A stretch of DNA of 12,902 nt. It comes from Bacteroidia bacterium (GTDB lineage: Bacteria > Bacteroidota > Bacteroidia > Bacteroidales > CAJPTX01). The translations under genes were made by a program, and so were the position numbers. Within the stretch, counting starts at the first letter, position 1. Every line of letters begins with the position of its first letter. Below the pieces are notes generated by a model. It did not search any database, was not told the origin of the DNA, and worked only from the letters and a program-made list of their open reading frames with translations. The DNA lies in contig CAJPTV010000067.1 in assembly GCA_905373665.1 (NCBI GenBank), forward strand, positions 1-12,902. The letters are read 5' to 3'. Positions 1-5,688 of this stretch are shown here, piece after piece.

Positions 1-44
1 GGGTTCACTCCGTTCATGATGTCGCGATGTTTTTTGGTTGGGGG

Positions 45-52
45 CAAAGGTA
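45..52 (-). promoter_or_regulatory. Candidate -7 promoter element for a leftward gene starting at the window edge
   Basis: Read on the minus strand this is TACCTTTG, a full match to the Bacteroidota -7 consensus TAnnTTTG. An ATG lies downstream on the same strand at 15-17, and its frame stays open for five codons to the window edge (MNGVN), so a leftward gene may begin here. I see no TTG-like -33 element at the expected distance, where the sequence enters the repeat region. The motif match is direct; the gene is a guess because almost none of it is in the window. Confidence 0.35.
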
Positions 53-64
53 GTAAATCTGCTA

Positions 65-108
65 GGTCCTAAGGGCGGTCCTCACGCCGGACGGGGTCCT
101 AAGGGCGG
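65..108. repeat. Tandem-like pair of 14-bp units
   Basis: The 14-base word GGTCCTAAGGGCGG occurs at 65-78 and again at 95-108, separated by 16 bases. The second copy lies inside the 51-bp repeat that starts at 78, and the word also occurs once inside the distant copy at 1844-1894. The extra left-hand copy suggests a longer, partly eroded repeat unit, or slippage within it. Confidence 0.6.
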
Positions 109-128
109 ACGGCCCGTGGTGAAGGAGG
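78..128. repeat. 51-bp perfect direct repeat, copy 1
   Basis: Positions 78-128 are identical, base for base, to 1844-1894. The repeat begins GTCCTCACGCCGG and ends GTGGTGAAGGAGG. This copy lies just downstream of the split AAA-ATPase/nuclease gene, and copy 2 lies just upstream of it, so the pair brackets the gene in the same orientation. The flanks of the two copies differ immediately outside the 51 bases. I see no terminal inverted repeat or transposase, so this resembles a dispersed intergenic repeat rather than an insertion sequence end. Confidence 0.85.
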
Positions 129-155
129 AGGAGGGAGAGAGGCAGAGGGGAGGAA

Positions 156-175
156 CGTTATAAGGAGGAGTAAGG
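156..175. repeat. Purine-rich 20-bp repeat block, copy 1
   Basis: CGTTATAAGGAGGAGTAAGG here matches 1961-1980 with two differences. In both places it follows a repeat containing CCCGT-GTGAAGGAGG, so it looks like a second block of the same intergenic family. It ends one base before the stop codon of the split nuclease domain (177-179). Confidence 0.55.
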
Positions 176-176
176 G

Positions 177-509
177 CTAAGAACGGAGGGGCTGTGGTGG
201 CATAAGTTCTTCCACCTTCCACTCCCCGAGGTTACGTTTCTCTTCGTCGAAGGATGCGCCTATCAGGAGGACTTTCTTAGATGATGCTTGGTAGGGGGTG
301 GCATAGCCCTGTGCCTTGATTTGGGCAATGGCGTCGTCGGGCGTCCCTGCACTCCAGAGCTTTAGTTCGAAGATGTAAATAACCTCGTCGGTGTGGACGA
401 TGAGATCTGCCCGCCCTTTGTTGTTGTGCACCTCGGTCGTGACCAATTTCCCTAACAGGGTAAATATGAGATATAAAGCGACCTGCGCATCCCGCTCGCG
501 GTACTTCGC
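177..509 (-). pseudogene. Detached PD-(D/E)XK nuclease domain of the AAA-ATPase-like gene
   Basis: This continues the 510-1808 gene in the same frame, directly after a TAG at 510-512, down to a TAG at 177-179. Read through the amber codon, it gives AKYRERDAQVALYLIFTLLG, then the nuclease core: G-R-A-D, a beta strand, then F-E-L-K, which fits the D...ExK catalytic pattern of the PD-(D/E)XK_9 domain (PF08011) usually at the C-terminus of this family. The only start available to this piece alone is a TTG at 444-446, after the first helix of the domain, with no convincing ribosome binding site, so independent translation is doubtful. I read it as the orphaned end of one gene broken by a nonsense mutation. 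A sequencing error or rare readthrough cannot be excluded. Confidence 0.8.
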
Positions 510-1808
510 CTAGTTGACGTTGTCATAAGGCACACCTGCCAAGAGAGCGTCTATCTTTTCCATCATTTGCGCAACGTCGCCCGTCTCTATGGCCTCTTGG
601 AAGTCCCATACCGCATTCCCTGTCTCCGAATCCTCTAGTGGTGCCAAAATGGGCTGGATGTTACCGAGGAAGCTATACTTCACCTCCTCGTTCGGGAAGC
701 CGAGCAGGTAGGTATCTTTGGCAGGCAGGAAGTTTTTAATCGTCAAGTACCCTGCTTGGAAGAGGACGGGGATCACCTCCTGCGAATCGGTACTATAATT
801 CTCCAAGACGAAGCGCGGTACGGGTATGCCCTTTTCAAAGTTGGGGAAGTAGTGCCGCTCACGTTTGAGCTTCTCTACGAGGAAGGTAGGCGTGCCGGTG
901 GCGTACCAGTAATCGTTTAGTTTTTTGTCTTGGAAGACATTGAGTAAGCTGAAGGGATTGTAAACGTGTAGGTCGCTGTCTTCTGTAAAGAGATAACCGT
1001 CGTAGTGCTTTTTTAGCTTGGCAAGGGTTTCCTCACGTGAGAGCTTTAGTTTGGTAGCGAGCGCTTCAATTTCGGGGGCAAAGTTCGCTAACAGTTCTTC
1101 TTCTGTGATACCGCAAAGCCCAGCCATGTCGGCAATCATACTAAGGTCTTTCAGGTTGTTGAGACCGCTAAAAAGCCCCATTTTCGCAAAGCGTGTAACC
1201 CCCGTAAAGAAGACAAAGCGAAGGTATTTGCTACTTCCCTTTATGACGGAATAGAAACCATGGAGGGTATCTTTGATTTTTGAGTGAAGGTCTGGGATGC
1301 CTAGAGTATCGAGCAGGGGCTTATCATATTCGTCGATGAGGAGCACCACTTGTCGCCCCTTCTGTTCACAGGCACGGCGGATAATCCCACGAAAGCGCGT
1401 CGCGAAATCTTGTTCCGAGGGTTCTGTGCCGTAAAGTTTTTCCCAGCCTGCTAATTGGTCATTCAGATTGATTTCGAGCGTCCCAGGGATCTTGTTGTTG
1501 TTGTCGCTCAGGTCGAGGTAAAGCACAGGATACTCTTGCCACGCCTCGCGTCCTTCCTCTGCAGCGAGTTCGAGTTCGGCGTGTTCTAGATAGAGACCCT
1601 TAAAAAGTTCTTTTTCTCCGAGGAAATAGGCTTCGATGGTGGAAAGGAGCAAACTCTTACCAAAGCGTCGCGGACGGCTGAGGAAGTAGACTCTTCCTTG
1701 TGTTATGATCTTGTAGATATACGGGGTTTTATCCACGTAAACACAACCATCGTTACGCAGATTTTGAAAGCTCTGTTCGCCCACGGGCATTTCTCGTTTT
1801 GCAGCCAT
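510..1808 (-). CDS. AAA-ATPase-like protein, truncated before its nuclease domain
   Basis: The 432-residue product is the N-terminal and middle part of the AAA-ATPase-like (PF09820)/PD-(D/E)XK family once called DUF1703. Its role is not established; many copies per genome are common in Bacteroidota. Seen in the sequence: the family opening with YVDKTPYIYKI (residues 24-34), a Walker A variant SRPRRFGKSL (44-53) and a Walker B strand VVLLIDEYDKPLLD (154-167). The product stops at PYDNVN because of TAG at 510-512, and the same frame continues at once into the nuclease domain at 177-509, so a full-length form would be about 543 residues. The ATG at 1806-1808 starts at the usual family N-terminus. 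The gene lies between two perfect 51-bp repeats. The ATPase part may still be made, but without the catalytic nuclease residues it is probably inactive in the family's normal role. Confidence 0.85.
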   Translation of the reverse strand: MAAKREMPVGEQSFQNLRNDGCVYVDKTPYIYKIITQGRVYFLSRPRRFGKSLLLSTIEAYFLGEKELFKGLYLEHAELELAAEEGREAWQEYPVLYLDLSDNNNKIPGTLEINLNDQLAGWEKLYGTEPSEQDFATRFRGIIRRACEQKGRQVVLLIDEYDKPLLDTLGIPDLHSKIKDTLHGFYSVIKGSSKYLRFVFFTGVTRFAKMGLFSGLNNLKDLSMIADMAGLCGITEEELLANFAPEIEALATKLKLSREETLAKLKKHYDGYLFTEDSDLHVYNPFSLLNVFQDKKLNDYWYATGTPTFLVEKLKRERHYFPNFEKGIPVPRFVLENYSTDSQEVIPVLFQAGYLTIKNFLPAKDTYLLGFPNEEVKYSFLGNIQPILAPLEDSETGNAVWDFQEAIETGDVAQMMEKIDALLAGVPYDNVN

Positions 1809-1829
1809 TCTCTTATCGTCTATTCTTCC

Positions 1830-1837
1830 GAAAGATA
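1830..1837 (-). promoter_or_regulatory. Weak -7 promoter candidate for the AAA-ATPase-like gene
   Basis: On the minus strand this reads TATCTTTC, one base off TAnnTTTG, 21 bases before the ATG at 1808. The -33 region would fall inside the 51-bp repeat copy that begins at 1844, so the repeat may contribute to expression. No clear TTG is present there. The match is marginal. Confidence 0.25.
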
Positions 1838-1843
1838 CGAAAA

Positions 1844-1894
1844 GTCCTCACGCCGGACGGGGTCCTAAGGGCGGACGGCCCGTGGTGAAGGAGG
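1844..1894. repeat. 51-bp perfect direct repeat, copy 2
   Basis: Identical over 51 bases to 78-128 and in the same orientation. It lies 35 bases upstream of the start codon of the AAA-ATPase-like gene. Just beyond it, at 1924-1948, is a decayed partial copy, so at least three related units surround this gene. Confidence 0.85.
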
Positions 1895-1923
1895 GGCGAG
1901 GGTGTGGGGAGGCGAACCTTAGA

Positions 1924-1980
1924 GCGGAGACCCGTAGTGAAGGAGGAGAGGGGGGAGCAGCGTTATTAGGAGGAGCAAGG
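1924..1980. repeat. Decayed copy of the repeat plus purine-rich block
   Basis: Positions 1924-1948 resemble 105-130: CCCGTAGTGAAGGAGGAG here against CCCGTGGTGAAGGAGGAG there, with a one-base deletion just before. Positions 1961-1980 then match 156-175 at 18 of 20 bases. The order of the two blocks is the same on both sides of the AAA-ATPase-like gene, but the spacing between them differs. Confidence 0.55.
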
Positions 1981-2052
1981 ACGAGAGAAGCGAGTAGGAG
2001 GGGTTAAGGGGGAGGGAAAGTATCGCCATTAGGCATAAGCGCCCTTAGCACA

Positions 2053-2085
2053 AAAAAGCCCGCTTCTTAGAGAAACGGGCTTTTT
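2053..2085 (-). terminator. Rho-independent terminator of the T9SS cargo gene
   Basis: AAAAAGCCCG (2053-2062) and CGGGCTTTTT (2076-2085) form a perfect 10-bp stem. The 13-base loop can pair further (TTCT with AGAA), which extends the hairpin. With A tracts on one side and T tracts on the other it could act in both directions. Its clear client is the minus-strand gene ending at 2105, 19 bases away. Confidence 0.85.
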
Positions 2086-2104
2086 ACGTTCGATAAAGAC
2101 AAGA

Positions 2105-5100
2105 CTAATGTTTGACTACCCTTACTATCTTCTTCGCGCCATTTTGCGCCTCTATACGCACAAAATAGAGCCCTGCGGGGAGCGCTTCGGTATCGATAAA
2201 GAGCTCCGTGGCAGAGAATGCCCCAGAACGCAGCACGAGCCCCGAGGCATTGACTAGCTCATAATGCGCCGCAACGCCCTCTGGATTCTCGAGACGCAGC
2301 TGCGAGGTAAAGGGGTTGGGGGCTACAGAGAGGGAGGCTAATAGGGCGTCTTGTACGGCTTCGGTTGTAGCCGCTTCTATGCTCACCTCACACTTCCCTT
2401 CTACGGAGCTTCCCACCTCCTTACTCTTTGCAACGATCGTGACATTACCGATCGCCTTCGCTGTAAGTTCGCCCGTCTGGGATATGGTAGCTACCTCCTC
2501 GTTACTGCTACTCCATGTTACGCCCTGTTCTGAAGCATTATTAGGCGCTACAACAGCAGATAAAGTAAAGGATTCGCCCACCTTAAGCGTCTTACTCTTT
2601 GGCGCAACGGCAATAGCCAACACCTTTATCACAGTAGCATCGACTCTGACAAGACACGTCTTCTTGAGATCACTCCCCTTTTCCTTGCTTTTAACCGTAA
2701 TGGTACACTCACCCACCTTCTTTGCTGTCACCTCGCCATTTTCCGTTACCGTGGCGATTGCGTCATCTGAACTACTCCAGAGCACCCCCTTTTCGGTCGC
2801 GTTATCTGGCACTATCGAGACACTTAGTGTATGCTTTTCGTTGACACTCAGTAGCAAATTGCTCTTCGAGAGTGTTAGTCCCGACACAGAAACCTTATTT
2901 ACGACCTCAACATCTAGTGAGATTGTCTGGTTTATTGCTTTGCTTGTTGCATATACCTTCGTTGAGCCGACCTTTTCTGCAGTAAGCCTCCCGAGGTCAT
3001 CGACAGAAACGACTGCAGGGTCTTCTATCCGCCACTCGAGGGTCGGGTCTGTGGTTGCATTCTCTGGAGTGAAGGTTACAAGGTCTTTGACCGTCTCGCC
3101 TAGGGTTAACGATAGCTTTTTCTGTTTGAAGGCAATCGACTGTAAGCTAATCGCCTCGCCTACGGTAACCGTACACACGTCCTTTATCTTTTCATCTACA
3201 GTACTTACTACCGTAACCTCAGTCGTCCCATTTCTCAGGGCTTGCACAACTCCTTTCTCTGTTACCGTGGCGATAAATGGGTCTTTGACTGAGAATCTCA
3301 GCCCCCGCTCTGGATAGACCTCGGGGATGAAGGTGACCTGCAAGGCGCGCGTTGCGCCAATCTCCATCTGTATCTTCTTCTTGGTAAATTGCACAGCTTT
3401 CAATGTCTGCTCCTCGTCTACATAGACATCACACAGAGCGAAGCACGTTTCATCAAGCACAGAGATAGCCTTCACTTGCGTCTTACCCGGCTTTACCCCG
3501 AACACGACCCCCTCCTTATCTACTGTAGCGATCTGCTCATCGAGCGACTCCCAACGAATCGAATGATCTGATATTCCTCCAGGAAAGACCCGACCATGCA
3601 ATTGGTCATAGTGCCCCACCCAGACATCTAGGCGCTTTTTAAGTAGATAGACATTGATTTTAGCCTTTATCGTAATCGTGAGATCGCTCTTTGGCATAAC
3701 AAATGCATATCCCCCGCCATTGCTAAAAGAGAGCTCTCCTCCATCTGAGCGCGAGACTTCTAGCTCATTTTCTCGGAAATAAAAATCACCAGGAGTCGAC
3801 AGTTGGTACGTCTGCCCCTCGTCACACTTAGTAAGATCTTTTATCTGCTGGTAAATATGCGATTCTGACAGATAGCCCCAAATGCCTATATCTAACTTGT
3901 GAGGATTCACTAGGGTGAGGGTGTGATAGACTGGACGCCTCCGGATAATCAGACGGTAGGGTGTTTCTTTGGTGATAAGCAGCTTGTATTCTTGATTGGG
4001 TTTCTGTGCTGTGATTTCAGCTCCATGTTCCCACTCTACAATAATCCCCACTCCTTGAGGGTTCTCTACTGTTAGCAGCACCTCGTCGCCATCACAGATC
4101 TCCTCCAACGGCTTACTGAGCTTATAAGTAAGCTGCTCCATCCGATTCTCCACATCGATGTGGTGCTTTTCCTTATGCACGACCGTAAGCGTAGCATCGG
4201 CATCGGGCATTACGATTTCATATTTTCTCCAATACCCCACTTCTACGGGCTGTATTTCCTTACCATCCAGTTGTACTGTCGTAATCCCATCGTACGACTC
4301 CGATACGGAGAAGCTTACTTTATCATTCGGTTTCAGGTGCGTTACATCAGATGGCGATAGATCCCTGATACGTTGCCTACTCTCCTCGTCTATCACAAGC
4401 TTGCGGTAAGGTTTGAGACGAAGCGTAACCTCCTTATTGGGCATCGTGAGCCTATAGAAAGGATACATAGAGGGATCTCTATCTACTCTCTCCACCTCAA
4501 CCTCATCAGAATAGAGATAGCCAGCCTCTATGTCCCTTATCTCAATCTGTTTATTCACGGGAATAGAATCCCCGCTGCGGAGCGTCCCCCAGCTATAGTA
4601 TTCGACATTGAGATCTTTACCCTCCAAGTCCTTGATAAACAAACGCTGCTTGACATAGCGTCCGTACAGGGTAACCTCTTTATTCTCTGGGGTAACAGGC
4701 TCACTTGAGAACGAGAGCTGATATTTATTTACATCTAGCGTTGTCAGCGTCGCATTACCTTTTACGGAAAACTTGAGAAGAGCTCTCCACGATAACTTTG
4801 GAAAAAATGTAAGCACGTCTCCTGGATAGAACTTTCCGTCGTTAAACCCATATGCTTCTAAGTCTATTCCTTCTTCAAAATTTTTCACAAGCTTATATGT
4901 AGGCTTCTCTTTGATGGTAAGGGTGACGTCCTCCTCGCCCATGATAAACGAGTAACGAGCATACTCGTAATGCTCCTTTTGCTCTTCCTTTATCGTCACA
5001 TTACATTCAATGATAAAGTGCTTCTCTTCATTTTTTTCATACGGGTCGTATGACGTCTTATCTAGCCTGAGAAACACTTTCTCTCCTGGCTTTATCCCAT

Positions 5101-5551
5101 AAAGGACTCTATTATCTGGAGGAGAATAAGATTCACCATCTGAGCTCAGTATTACACGCACATTGAGATCTTTTTCCAAAACATAAGAGGCTTTACGATA
5201 CTCCTTCCATGCCATTGACAGCGTGGCGTTTTGAGTTCCCATCGTTACCTTGTACCCCTCATCGCTCCAACCTCTATGCCAAATCTCTACCTTAGCATCC
5301 CCTTCTGTTATTCTGATGTCTACGTAATGATTCGCTGGCTTTTTAATATCCTTTTTCCAACTAAAATAGACTGCCTTCCCCGCGGTGAGATGCGTCAAAT
5401 CTACACCGCTACCATTGAGGGTAAACGACTCCTTCATCTGCTCGTTAAGAGTCAGAGTTAGTGTGCCTCCCTGCCCCCAAGCTATGGGTGCGAAGAGCAC
5501 GATACACAGTAAACACAATCCGTAATGCAAAATATTTCTCATGGTCTTCAT
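2105..5551 (-). CDS. T9SS-secreted repeat protein with InlB-like and BIG2 Ig domains
   Basis: The 1148-residue product is a probable surface or secreted protein. Residues 1-26 form a signal peptide (MKTMRNILHYGLCLLCIVLF, then APIAWG). About residues 30-640 hold roughly six or seven irregular repeats ending in strands such as SFIMGEEDVTLTIKEKPTYK, RLTMPNKEVTLRLKPYRK, IVMPDADATLTVVHKEK and FVMPKSDLTITIKAK; this resembles divergent InlB B-repeat/Flg_new_2 domains. About 640-1060 are five BIG2-type Ig domains with the hallmark pattern W-S-S-S...I-A-T-V...G-E-V-T-A-K-K-V-G. From about 1071 there is a type A T9SS sorting domain (SVAPNPF ... GLYFVRIE ... KKIVRVVKH), cleaved on export by the PorU sortase in known systems. 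No catalytic domain is visible, so an adhesin or scaffold role is inference. The ATG at 5540-5542 (Met4) is an alternative start that would leave a more normal leader length. The gene is monocistronic, with its own promoter and terminator. Confidence 0.9.
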   Translation of the reverse strand: MKTMRNILHYGLCLLCIVLFAPIAWGQGGTLTLTLNEQMKESFTLNGSGVDLTHLTAGKAVYFSWKKDIKKPANHYVDIRITEGDAKVEIWHRGWSDEGYKVTMGTQNATLSMAWKEYRKASYVLEKDLNVRVILSSDGESYSPPDNRVLYGIKPGEKVFLRLDKTSYDPYEKNEEKHFIIECNVTIKEEQKEHYEYARYSFIMGEEDVTLTIKEKPTYKLVKNFEEGIDLEAYGFNDGKFYPGDVLTFFPKLSWRALLKFSVKGNATLTTLDVNKYQLSFSSEPVTPENKEVTLYGRYVKQRLFIKDLEGKDLNVEYYSWGTLRSGDSIPVNKQIEIRDIEAGYLYSDEVEVERVDRDPSMYPFYRLTMPNKEVTLRLKPYRKLVIDEESRQRIRDLSPSDVTHLKPNDKVSFSVSESYDGITTVQLDGKEIQPVEVGYWRKYEIVMPDADATLTVVHKEKHHIDVENRMEQLTYKLSKPLEEICDGDEVLLTVENPQGVGIIVEWEHGAEITAQKPNQEYKLLITKETPYRLIIRRRPVYHTLTLVNPHKLDIGIWGYLSESHIYQQIKDLTKCDEGQTYQLSTPGDFYFRENELEVSRSDGGELSFSNGGGYAFVMPKSDLTITIKAKINVYLLKKRLDVWVGHYDQLHGRVFPGGISDHSIRWESLDEQIATVDKEGVVFGVKPGKTQVKAISVLDETCFALCDVYVDEEQTLKAVQFTKKKIQMEIGATRALQVTFIPEVYPERGLRFSVKDPFIATVTEKGVVQALRNGTTEVTVVSTVDEKIKDVCTVTVGEAISLQSIAFKQKKLSLTLGETVKDLVTFTPENATTDPTLEWRIEDPAVVSVDDLGRLTAEKVGSTKVYATSKAINQTISLDVEVVNKVSVSGLTLSKSNLLLSVNEKHTLSVSIVPDNATEKGVLWSSSDDAIATVTENGEVTAKKVGECTITVKSKEKGSDLKKTCLVRVDATVIKVLAIAVAPKSKTLKVGESFTLSAVVAPNNASEQGVTWSSSNEEVATISQTGELTAKAIGNVTIVAKSKEVGSSVEGKCEVSIEAATTEAVQDALLASLSVAPNPFTSQLRLENPEGVAAHYELVNASGLVLRSGAFSATELFIDTEALPAGLYFVRIEAQNGAKKIVRVVKH

Positions 5552-5568
5552 TTGTTAAGTCGACATAG

Positions 5569-5598
5569 CAAATGTACGAAAAAGCGAGGATTGTCAAA
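5569..5598 (-). promoter_or_regulatory. Bacteroidota promoter of the T9SS cargo gene
   Basis: On the minus strand a TTTGAC (5593-5598) precedes TACATTTG (5569-5576), with 18 bases between the TTTG and the -7 box. This fits the sigma-ABfr pattern TTTG-N(about 19)-TAnnTTTG. The predicted transcription start is only about 10-20 bases before the ATG at 5551 or 5542. No Shine-Dalgarno is present; the leader is A-rich (AACAA before ATG), as is usual in this phylum. Confidence 0.7.
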
Positions 5599-5621
5599 CA
5601 GGAAATGCCGTTCGTGTACAA

Positions 5622-5653
5622 AAAAAGACGTCCTCAAACGAGAACGTCTTTTT
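5622..5653 (-). terminator. Rho-independent terminator of the pyrophosphatase gene
   Basis: AAAAAGACGT (5622-5631) and ACGTCTTTTT (5644-5653) form a perfect 10-bp stem. An inner CTC/GAG pairing closes an AAAC loop after one mismatch. It lies 35 bases past the stop codon of the minus-strand hppA gene and just before the promoter of the next gene, so it insulates the two transcription units. Confidence 0.85.
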
Positions 5654-5688
5654 ACTTACAAAGACTTGTCTTGCGACAGCAGAGCGCT

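Noticed and set aside
510..512. TAG as a programmed readthrough or pyrrolysine codon
   Set aside because: No recoding hairpin was recognised after the codon, pyrrolysine use is not expected in Bacteroidota, and many members of this family decay in genomes. A plain nonsense mutation or a sequencing error is simpler.
78..1894. The 51-bp repeats as a CRISPR array or as insertion sequence ends
   Set aside because: There are only two perfect copies, 1.7 kb apart with a gene between them, so there is no regular spacer pattern. They are direct rather than inverted, and no transposase is present.
2316..3317. Long plus-strand open frame (333 codons) opposite the BIG2 domain region
   Set aside because: Its translation is rich in Ser, Thr, Leu and Val with no domain pattern and follows the codon structure of the real minus-strand gene, whose Ig repeats and sorting domain are clear. 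It is an antisense shadow.
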